Assembly (NCBI GenBank): GCA_020354275.1
Contig: CP070645.1
Coordinates: 730,018 to 735,392 of the forward strand
Length of the DNA: 5,375 bases
Reading direction: 5' to 3'
Source: Dehalococcoidales bacterium
Lineage (GTDB): Bacteria; Chloroflexota; Dehalococcoidia; Dehalococcoidales; UBA2162
Under the pieces are notes generated by a model that was not told the origin of the DNA, did not search any database, and saw only the letters and a list, made by a program, of their open reading frames with translations. Shown in pieces: positions 1 through 4,633 of this stretch. The first letter of the stretch is position 1. Each line of letters begins with the position of its first letter. Both the position numbers and the translations under genes were made by a program.

Positions 1-477
1 CCCCTGGATAAAATCAGCATACTGGTTCACCGGCAGAGCATCATTCACTCAATGGTGGAATTTATTGACGGCTCAATTAAAGCTCAATTAAGCTACCCTG
101 ATATGCGCCTGCCCATCCAGTACGCACTGTGCTACCCGGACAGGCAACCCAATGAGCGTCTCCCCAGGCTTGACTGGGACAGGATAAAGGAACTGACCTT
201 CGAACCGGTCGACCCGGACGCCTTCCCCTGCCTGAAGCTGGCCATCGAAGCGGGTAAGCAGAAGGGAACCTGCCCGGCAGTGCTATGCGCCGCCGATGAG
301 GTAGCCGTTGACTTATTCCTGTCCCGGAGTATCAAATTCACCCATATAGCCCCTCTGATAGAAAAGACCCTTGAAGCGCATGTAGCAATATCCAATCCCG
401 GTCTGGAGGAAATACTGGCGGCTGATGCCTGGGCCAGAGACAAAGCCCTGAAACTGGGCACCGAGGGCTATCGATGA
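1..477 (+). CDS. dxr: 1-deoxy-D-xylulose 5-phosphate reductoisomerase, C-terminal part (5' end outside window)
   Basis: This is the last 158 residues of DXR (IspC), the cytosolic NADPH-dependent enzyme that converts 1-deoxy-D-xylulose 5-phosphate to 2-C-methyl-D-erythritol 4-phosphate, the committed step of the MEP isoprenoid pathway. The frame is open from base 1, so the ATG at 52 is internal and not the start. The visible signature is HRQSIIHSMVEF at partial residues 10-21, matching the family HPQS-IHSMV block; His16 aligns with the conserved active-site His257 of the E. coli enzyme. PDMRLPIQYAL follows at 36-46, and the C-terminal helical domain contains ADEVAVDLFL. Two small departures from the usual consensus are HRQ for HPQ and CAADE for NAANE; neither removes a known catalytic residue. 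The TGA stop overlaps the rseP start as ATGA, so the two are probably translationally coupled. Identification is secure. Confidence 0.96.
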   Translation, partial: PLDKISILVHRQSIIHSMVEFIDGSIKAQLSYPDMRLPIQYALCYPDRQPNERLPRLDWDRIKELTFEPVDPDAFPCLKLAIEAGKQKGTCPAVLCAADEVAVDLFLSRSIKFTHIAPLIEKTLEAHVAISNPGLEEILAADAWARDKALKLGTEGYR

Positions 478-1550
478 CGGCACTGATTACCATCGTATCG
501 TTTCTGGTTATCATCATCGTACTTACCCTGGCCCACGAACTGGGGCATTTCGTCACTGCCAAGATTTCGGGCATCAGGGTAGAAGAATTCGCCTTCGGTT
601 TTCCTCCGAGGTTGTTTTCCGTGAAACGGGGCGAGACGGAGTATTCAATAAATGCCATACCGCTGGGTGGTTATGTAAAAATGGCCGGCGAGGAAGACCC
701 AAATATACCGTCAAGCCTGGCCAGCAAGAGTATCCCGATACGTATTCTGGTGCTCAGCTCCGGCTCCCTGATGAATTTTCTACTCCCGCTGGTACTATTC
801 TCTATTGCCTTTATGGTCCCGCATGATGTGATTAACGAGCCGGTTATTATCCGCGAAGTGGTACCGGACTCTCCTGCCGAAATGGCCGGTATCAGACCCG
901 GCGATACCATCCTCAGCGCCAACGGGCGCCCGGTTGACAGCCGTTATGACCTATCCCGTGCTATACAGCTTTACCTGGGCAAGGAGATGAATATACTGAT
1001 CCAGCATGACGACATGACCACGGAACTGGTTCAGTTAACACCCCGGTGGCAGCCGCCGGAAGGCGAAGGGGCGGTCGGTATCGCGTTTGATGTCGAGGCT
1101 GCGCTGGCCAATCGTACCATCACCAGTGAACATGAACCCTTCTGGAGGGCGATACCCACAGGGGTACGTACCTGTATTGAGACCATGGTCTTATTCAAGA
1201 ACGGGATACTCGGCATGTTTGCCGGTACCGAACAGCTAACCCTTACCGGCCCGGTGGGAATTGCCCAGCTAACCGGGGAAATAGCCCGGGCCGGGATGAG
1301 TCCCCTGCTTGAATTCGCCGCTTTTCTCAGTATCAATTTTGCCATAATCAACATATTCCCGTTGCCAGCACTTGATGGTGGCCGTATTGCCTTCGTTCTC
1401 CTAGAGTGGGTGCGGCGGGGCAAGCGAATCCAGCCCAAAACCGAAGGCCTGATACACCTCATCGGCTTCGCCCTTCTCATGGCATTTTTTGTAGCCATCA
1501 CCTTCCAGGATATCGTGCGCATAATCAGTGGAGAGAGCTTGATTCCATGA
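474..1550 (+). CDS. rseP: RseP-type site-2 intramembrane zinc metalloprotease (M50 family)
   Basis: A 358-residue polytopic membrane protease of the S2P/RseP family, which cleaves transmembrane segments of regulatory proteins such as anti-sigma factors or signal-peptide remnants. The zinc-binding HELGH motif is at residues 21-25 within the first membrane helix (about 4-24). The second metal/active-site motif, NIFPLPALDGGR, is at 293-304 with the conserved Asp301. Other membrane segments lie near 90-114, 278-300 and 328-346. One PDZ domain occupies about 122-190 (SPAEMAGIRPGD at 133-144). With one PDZ it is shorter than the two-PDZ E. coli protein of about 450 residues, a common length outside proteobacteria. 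The start ATG at 474 has GAGGG at 463-467 with 6 nt spacing and overlaps the dxr stop by 4 nt; the TGA stop overlaps the ispG start in the same way. The natural substrate cannot be told from this window. Confidence 0.95.
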   Translation: MTALITIVSFLVIIIVLTLAHELGHFVTAKISGIRVEEFAFGFPPRLFSVKRGETEYSINAIPLGGYVKMAGEEDPNIPSSLASKSIPIRILVLSSGSLMNFLLPLVLFSIAFMVPHDVINEPVIIREVVPDSPAEMAGIRPGDTILSANGRPVDSRYDLSRAIQLYLGKEMNILIQHDDMTTELVQLTPRWQPPEGEGAVGIAFDVEAALANRTITSEHEPFWRAIPTGVRTCIETMVLFKNGILGMFAGTEQLTLTGPVGIAQLTGEIARAGMSPLLEFAAFLSINFAIINIFPLPALDGGRIAFVLLEWVRRGKRIQPKTEGLIHLIGFALLMAFFVAITFQDIVRIISGESLIP

Positions 1551-2593
1551 ATCCCCGCAGAAAGAGCAAACCGATCCAGATTGGCCGGGTCACCGTGGGT
1601 GGTGACGCCCCCATCGTCGTACAGTCCATGACCAAGACCGACACCCGTGACGTTATGTCAACCATCTGGCATATTAAAGAGCTGGAAGACTTCGGCTGCG
1701 AGCTGGTGCGGGTGGCCGTGCCCGATGAGCAGGCAGCCAAGGCAATCAAAACTATCAAAAGAGAAACCTCCCTGCCCGTTATCGCCGATATTCACTTCGA
1801 CTATCGGCTGGCTCTGGCAGCACTGGAAGCCGGTGCTGACGGACTGCGCTTGAACCCGGGGAACATCAGCGAACAAGAAAAGGTGACCACCGTGGTTAAA
1901 GCCGCCAGGGACAGGAACATACCCATACGCATCGGGGTGAACGCCGGCAGCCTGCCCAGAACGGCAAATCCGGAGTTAACCACCGCTCAACAGATGGTCG
2001 AGGCAGCACTTAGCCAGATAAGGCTGCTGGAGAACCTTGACTTTGACCTGATCAAGGTATCCCTTAAAGCCTTTGACGTGCCGACTACTATCGAAGCCTA
2101 CCGCGATATTGCATCCAAGATACCCTACCCCCTGCATATCGGCATCACTGAAGCCGGGACACCCAGGACGGGTATCATCCGCAGCACCGTGGGCATCAGC
2201 ACGCTGCTCTACATGGGCATCGGCGATACCATCCGTGTCTCACTGACCGCCCACCCCAATGAAGAAGTCAAAGCTGCCTATGAGATATTAAAAAGCCTTA
2301 ACCTCCGCCAGTACGGCCCGGTGCTGGTCAGCTGCCCCACCTGCGGCCGTACCGAGGTTGACCTGATAAAATTGGCGGAAGCTGTAGAGCAGGAACTACT
2401 TAAAACCAGCAAGCCTATTAAGGTAGCCGTCATGGGCTGCGTGGTCAACGGCCCCGGCGAGGCCAGGGACGCCGATGTCGGCATCGCCTGCGGTAAAGGC
2501 CGAGGCGTCATCTTTAAAAAAGGCGAACAGATAAAAACGATTGAGGAAAAAGACTTCCTGCGGGAGCTTATGGCCGAGGTGGAGAGGTTGTAG
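1547..2593 (+). CDS. ispG: 4-hydroxy-3-methylbut-2-en-1-yl diphosphate synthase (flavodoxin/ferredoxin dependent)
   Basis: IspG (GcpE) reductively opens 2-C-methyl-D-erythritol 2,4-cyclodiphosphate to HMBPP, the penultimate MEP pathway step, using a 4Fe-4S cluster. The 348-residue protein is the short bacterial form without the large insert of plant enzymes. The N-terminal TIM-barrel begins near residue 9 (IQIGRVTVGG, then VQSMTKTDTRD at 25-35), with RLNPGN at 101-106. The cluster ligands are visible: Cys263 and Cys266 in SCPTCGRTE, Cys298 in MGCVVNGPGEA and Glu305 in the same motif. The frame is open upstream to 1406, but the ATG at 1547 is preferred: it overlaps the rseP TGA as ATGA, has GGAGAG at 1530-1535 with 11 nt spacing, and starts where family homology starts. 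The extra upstream codons would lie wholly inside rseP. It is co-oriented with dxr, the same pathway. Confidence 0.97.
   Translation: MNPRRKSKPIQIGRVTVGGDAPIVVQSMTKTDTRDVMSTIWHIKELEDFGCELVRVAVPDEQAAKAIKTIKRETSLPVIADIHFDYRLALAALEAGADGLRLNPGNISEQEKVTTVVKAARDRNIPIRIGVNAGSLPRTANPELTTAQQMVEAALSQIRLLENLDFDLIKVSLKAFDVPTTIEAYRDIASKIPYPLHIGITEAGTPRTGIIRSTVGISTLLYMGIGDTIRVSLTAHPNEEVKAAYEILKSLNLRQYGPVLVSCPTCGRTEVDLIKLAEAVEQELLKTSKPIKVAVMGCVVNGPGEARDADVGIACGKGRGVIFKKGEQIKTIEEKDFLRELMAEVERL
2581..2587 (+). promoter_or_regulatory. Ribosome binding site of the pentapeptide/channel gene, inside the ispG 3' end
   Basis: The sequence GGAGAGG lies 8 nt before the ATG at 2596 and within the last codons of ispG. 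It supports the chosen start and implies that the channel gene is read from the ispG transcript, since only 2 nt separate the ispG stop from this start and there is no room for a separate promoter outside coding sequence. Confidence 0.7.
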
Positions 2594-2595
2594 CT

Positions 2596-3540
2596 ATGGG
2601 AGACGGAACAGAACAAAACCCGTATACTCGTGAAGATTTGCTCAGGCTGATAGAAGAAAACGGTGATAAAGCCGAAGGACTTGACCTTTCAGGAAAGTGG
2701 TTCAAAGAAGGCATAGACCTTAGAGGACTCCATCTCGACAATATTATCCTGAGATATGCTAATCTCCCAAAGGCTAATTTTCAGGAGGTTTCCCTATCGG
2801 GTGCTAACCTCCAACAAGCTGACCTCACGGGTGCCAATCTTCAAGAGGCTGACCTTATGAAAGCCAATCTTCAGGAGGCCGGCTTAATAAATGCAAATCT
2901 GAGGAAAGCTTCATTAGTTGCCGCCAATTTTCAAAAGGCAACCCTCTTTTTCGTTGACCTTCAGCAGGCCAACCTGATAGGTGCCAAACTCCAGGGAATA
3001 GTATTAGCAGGTGAAGAGATATCCTCTGAGATAGAAATAGAACATGTAGACTGGGGTAATTACGTACTCGGGAACGAACGAAGTGACCTAATCTTGGTAG
3101 CCCAAGCTGTTTACCGTCGCCTGAAGCAATGGTACACCAACGTTGGTATGTACGACGTTGCTGGTAAGTTTTTCTACCGCGAGATGGAGTCAAAAAGGAA
3201 AGCTCACAGCTGGAAAAAAGAACCAGCTTCCAAGCTGTCGAGTTGGGTTATGAGGCTTCTCTGCGGTTATGGAGAAAGACCATTCAGAGTTGTCGGGTTT
3301 GCAACATTAGCTATAGTAATTTTGGCATTTATTTATTTTTTCACTGGTTCAGCTTGGGAATGGCCAGCTTTCTGGAATTCTCTTTATTTCAGCGCGGTGT
3401 CGTTCACCGCCCTGGGATATGGTAGCTGGGTAGAAACAACTAACGGCTGGATAAGAGGACTCGGCGCTTTCGAGGCCTTTATTGGTGTATTCAGTATGGC
3501 GCTGTTCTTAGTAACCTTTACCAGAAAAATGACAAGATAA
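2596..3540 (+). CDS. Pentapeptide-repeat protein with C-terminal two-helix K+-channel-like pore domain
   Basis: A 314-residue probable ion channel. Residues 1-54 form a leader (TREDLLRLIEENGDKAEGLD, then DLRGLHLDNIILR). Residues about 55-138 are roughly 17 pentapeptide repeats of A(N/D)LxxA type, which fold into a quadrilateral beta-helix in this superfamily. A charged, probably cytosolic linker follows (about 145-225; AVYRRLKQWY at 171-180, FYREMESKRK at 193-202). The C-terminus resembles the two-helix pore of the Ion_trans_2 family: helix 1 about 231-250, pore helix about 257-270, filter-like TALGYG at 271-276, helix 2 about 288-308. The filter GYG is followed by Ser where K+ channels usually have Asp. 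Known two-helix pores form tetramers; conductance and gating here are inference. The gene starts 2 nt after ispG with a good ribosome binding site. Its composition is more AT-rich than ispG (hand count 19/60 GC at 3301-3360 against 37/60 at 2161-2220), so it is probably a later addition. Confidence 0.88.
   Translation: MGDGTEQNPYTREDLLRLIEENGDKAEGLDLSGKWFKEGIDLRGLHLDNIILRYANLPKANFQEVSLSGANLQQADLTGANLQEADLMKANLQEAGLINANLRKASLVAANFQKATLFFVDLQQANLIGAKLQGIVLAGEEISSEIEIEHVDWGNYVLGNERSDLILVAQAVYRRLKQWYTNVGMYDVAGKFFYREMESKRKAHSWKKEPASKLSSWVMRLLCGYGERPFRVVGFATLAIVILAFIYFFTGSAWEWPAFWNSLYFSAVSFTALGYGSWVETTNGWIRGLGAFEAFIGVFSMALFLVTFTRKMTR
2776..3015 (+). repeat. Tandem 30-bp coding repeat (10-residue super-repeat of the pentapeptide domain)
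   Basis: Within the channel gene, residues 61-140 divide into eight consecutive ten-residue units of the form N(L/F)Q-x-A-x-L-x-x-A, such as NLQQADLTGA, NLQEADLMKA, NLQEAGLINA and DLQQANLIGA. The DNA therefore has a 30-bp period, clearest in the three units 2806-2835, 2836-2865 and 2866-2895, which begin AACCTCCAACAAGCT, AATCTTCAAGAGGCT and AATCTTCAGGAGGCC. The last units are eroded. This suggests growth of the domain by duplication of pairs of pentapeptides and not of single ones. Confidence 0.8.
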
Positions 3541-3559
3541 AGGGGAGTTAAAGGCTGAG

Positions 3560-4117
3560 GTGGAGAATACGGACTCAAAACTTGCCAGCTTCATTGCCAC
3601 CAGCCAGCAGGTTGACAAAGGTTCAGTGGTGTGGGATACAATGCCTTTAAAATACGCATACTATGTTGGTAATGAGCTGCCGCCATCACGGTATGTGAGC
3701 TCAGTGCGGGCAATAGTATTTCAAGATGATTCTGTACTGGTTATAAAAGCTAGAACGCATCAGTATTACATTCTTCCAGGAGGAAGGTGTGAGAAAGGCG
3801 AGTCTCCGGAAGAAACGCTCCGGCGGGAAGTACTTGAAGAGACGGGATGGACACTGAAGGGACTAACCATACTCGGATTTATGCACTTCCACCATCTGGG
3901 ACCAAGACCTGCTGAGTACTCATACCCGTATCCAGATTTCATATGGCCTATCTATTCTGCACAAGCAGATAGGCATATCCCAGAAGCAATTCAGCCTGAT
4001 GACTACGTGAAAGAAGCCAGATTCCACGCTCTGTACTCCTTGCCGCCACTGAATATTGAAAAGGGAGAACTAGCCCTGCTTGACGCCGCCATCAAGCTTC
4101 GCCAAGATATGATATAA
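3560..4117 (+). CDS. NUDIX hydrolase of unknown substrate
   Basis: A 185-residue NUDIX superfamily protein; these enzymes hydrolyse a nucleoside diphosphate linked to another moiety, with metal bound by the Nudix box. The full box GX5EX7REUXEEXGU is present at residues 75-97 (GRCEKGE, then REVLEETGW), with all the conserved Arg and Glu residues. The preceding strand, VRAIVFQDDSVLVIKAR (49-65), and YYILPGG lead into it. The C-terminal part contains FMHFHHLG and SYPYPDFIWPIYSAQ, which do not let me assign a substrate. The start is GTG at 3560 with GGGGAG at 3542-3547 (12 nt spacing, rather long). An ATG at 3641 (residue 28) is a reasonable alternative, since residues 1-27 show no recognisable family motif. 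It lies 19 nt after the channel gene, so co-transcription is likely. The stop codon falls inside a short tandem duplication. Confidence 0.9.
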   Translation: MENTDSKLASFIATSQQVDKGSVVWDTMPLKYAYYVGNELPPSRYVSSVRAIVFQDDSVLVIKARTHQYYILPGGRCEKGESPEETLRREVLEETGWTLKGLTILGFMHFHHLGPRPAEYSYPYPDFIWPIYSAQADRHIPEAIQPDDYVKEARFHALYSLPPLNIEKGELALLDAAIKLRQDMI

Positions 4118-4133
4118 CAAGATGTGATATAAC
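4104..4133 (+). repeat. 15-bp tandem duplication spanning the NUDIX stop codon
   Basis: Two adjacent 15-bp units, 4104-4118 (AAGATATGATATAAC) and 4119-4133 (AAGATGTGATATAAC), differ at one base. The first unit carries the last codons and TAA stop of the NUDIX gene, so the second is a downstream copy of the gene's end. Being 15 bp, it keeps the frame. A further weak echo (AAAGTGAATGATAT) follows from 4134. Confidence 0.75.
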
Positions 4134-4237
4134 AAAGTGAATGATATATGCTCTCTAAATATAAGAGTGGAGTTCAATATATGAAAGGGGAGCAAAAAAA
4201 GAAGCGGAGTTTGAGAAAAAAGGGCGGTTTGAGACAT
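4118..4237. other. AT-rich intergenic stretch between NUDIX gene and palindromic repeat
   Basis: This stretch is rich in A and T and includes ATGATATATG and a run of seven A at 4194-4200. It could hold the promoter for the small gene and proS, but I find no convincing pair of -35 and -10 boxes at normal spacing. It also contains a degenerate 18-bp tandem repeat: 4209-4226 and 4227-4244 agree at 14 of 18 positions and both begin GTTTGAGA. Confidence 0.45.
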
Positions 4238-4324
4238 AAGAGGGGAGTCCAAGAGGGGCAACGCCCCTCTTCAGCAAATTCTCCCCCTTCCCCGGGGAAG
4301 GGGGACCAAGGGGGATGGGGATAA
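4181..4324 (+). CDS. Doubtful 47-residue basic ORF
   Basis: An ATG at 4181 is preceded by GGAG at 4169-4172 with 8 nt spacing and opens a 47-residue frame ending in TAA at 4322-4324. Its first 22 residues are very basic (MKGEQKKKRSLRKKGG, then LRHKRG) and contain the hexad repeat LRKKGG/LRHKRG. The rest (EGQRPSSANSPPSPGKGDQG) is simply a translation of the GC-rich palindromic repeat and is unlikely to be selected as protein. It overlaps the start of the next gene by 10 nt, which would permit translational coupling. I know no family for it. It is more likely a chance frame across repeat DNA, or a leader, than a functional protein. Confidence 0.2.
   Translation: MKGEQKKKRSLRKKGGLRHKRGVQEGQRPSSANSPPSPGKGDQGGWG
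4238..4320. repeat. GC-rich palindromic intergenic repeat (REP/MITE-like element)
   Basis: Two perfect inverted repeats lie side by side. The first is a 9-bp stem, AAGAGGGGC at 4251-4259 and GCCCCTCTT at 4263-4271, with a 3-nt loop. The second is a loopless 24-bp palindrome at 4282-4305, whose left half is TCCCCCTTCCCC. A further AAGGGGG at 4308-4314 could pair instead with CCCCCTT at 4283-4289. A direct repeat AAGAGGGG occurs at 4238-4245 and 4251-4258. The style (blocks of CCCCCTTCCCC and AAGGGGG with a GGGGATGGGG end) resembles dispersed intergenic repeats I recall from Dehalococcoidia and other environmental genomes. No transposase is nearby. The outer boundaries are approximate, and copy number elsewhere cannot be judged from one window. 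Confidence 0.65.
4251..4271 (+). terminator. Possible weak terminator or processing hairpin
   Basis: The perfect 9-bp GC-rich hairpin (stem 4251-4259 with 4263-4271, loop AAC) lies downstream of the dxr to NUDIX gene string and could end or stabilise that transcript. It has no T-run after it on the + strand (CAGCAAATT follows), so it is not a canonical intrinsic terminator. It may be no more than one arm of the palindromic repeat. Confidence 0.25.
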
Positions 4325-4605
4325 TAAATAAGAAACGGATTACCATCGAACTAAGGCCGGAACTCGATGCCTGCGTGCAAACACAGGCCAAAAGGGAGTA
4401 TAATAAGACCTTTAGTGAGCTAATCAATAAGGCAGAGAACGAGGAACTTGCTGAAAAGATTGAGCTTCTTAGGCTTTTCCTGGAATCGGCCGATTTCAAA
4501 AAGCTACGCGGAAAATCGGAGAAGCACCTGCAGGAAGGTAAAGAGGTAATATTCCGGCTGTACCTGGCAGATGGTGAGCCGGAATACGAAATGATAGTAA
4601 CCTAA
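4315..4605 (+). CDS. Small protein with ribbon-helix-helix-like N-terminus, function unknown
   Basis: A 96-residue hypothetical protein. Residues about 6-40 read as a strand followed by two helices (KRITIELRPELDACV, then AKREYNKTFSELINKA), which fits the MetJ/Arc/CopG ribbon-helix-helix pattern of small DNA-binding regulators and antitoxins: a short beta-strand with alternating residues, then a turn and SELI in the second helix. The C-terminal half (FKKLRGKSEKHLQEGKEV, then IFRLYLADGEPEYEMIV) looks like a charged helix followed by strands and is not recognised. The ATG at 4315 is the only ATG before residue 93, and no start exists upstream before the in-frame TAA at 4237-4239. That ATG lies at the end of the palindromic repeat, whose arm AAGGGGG (4298-4304) sits 10 nt upstream like a ribosome binding site. 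No toxin partner is adjacent. proS follows 28 nt after the stop. The DNA-binding role is inference. Confidence 0.6.
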   Translation: MGIINKKRITIELRPELDACVQTQAKREYNKTFSELINKAENEELAEKIELLRLFLESADFKKLRGKSEKHLQEGKEVIFRLYLADGEPEYEMIVT

Positions 4606-4633
4606 ATACTGAAAAACACACCAGGGGTATAAA

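Noticed and set aside
1031..1522. 163-residue open frame on the minus strand
   Set aside because: It is antisense to the 3' half of rseP and reads as low-information sequence rich in Arg, Ser and Pro; a shadow of the GC-rich coding strand.
1406..1546. In-frame upstream extension of ispG by 47 codons
   Set aside because: It lies entirely inside rseP, has no resemblance to IspG, and the ATG at 1547 has a ribosome binding site and an ATGA overlap with the rseP stop.
2783..2878. Two internal AGGAGG sequences (2783-2788 and 2873-2878) as internal translation starts
   Set aside because: They come from Gln-Glu codons in the repeats, and I see no start codon at suitable spacing opening a meaningful frame.
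2855..3193. 112-residue open frame on the minus strand opposite the channel gene
   Set aside because: The + strand frame has clear repeats and a pore motif; the antisense product has no recognisable domain and only mirrors the repeat.
4080..4114. TTGACG followed by TATGAT as a possible promoter
   Set aside because: The spacing between the boxes is about 23 nt, too long for a sigma-70-type promoter, and TTGACG lies in NUDIX codons.
4238..4320. CRISPR array
   Set aside because: The repeats are inverted and unequal, with no regular direct repeats separated by unique spacers of constant length.
4155..4499. 114-residue open frame on the minus strand across the palindromic repeat
   Set aside because: It is mostly a translation of the repeat and the complement of the small gene (Ser/Leu-rich), with no domain or ribosome binding site that I could support.
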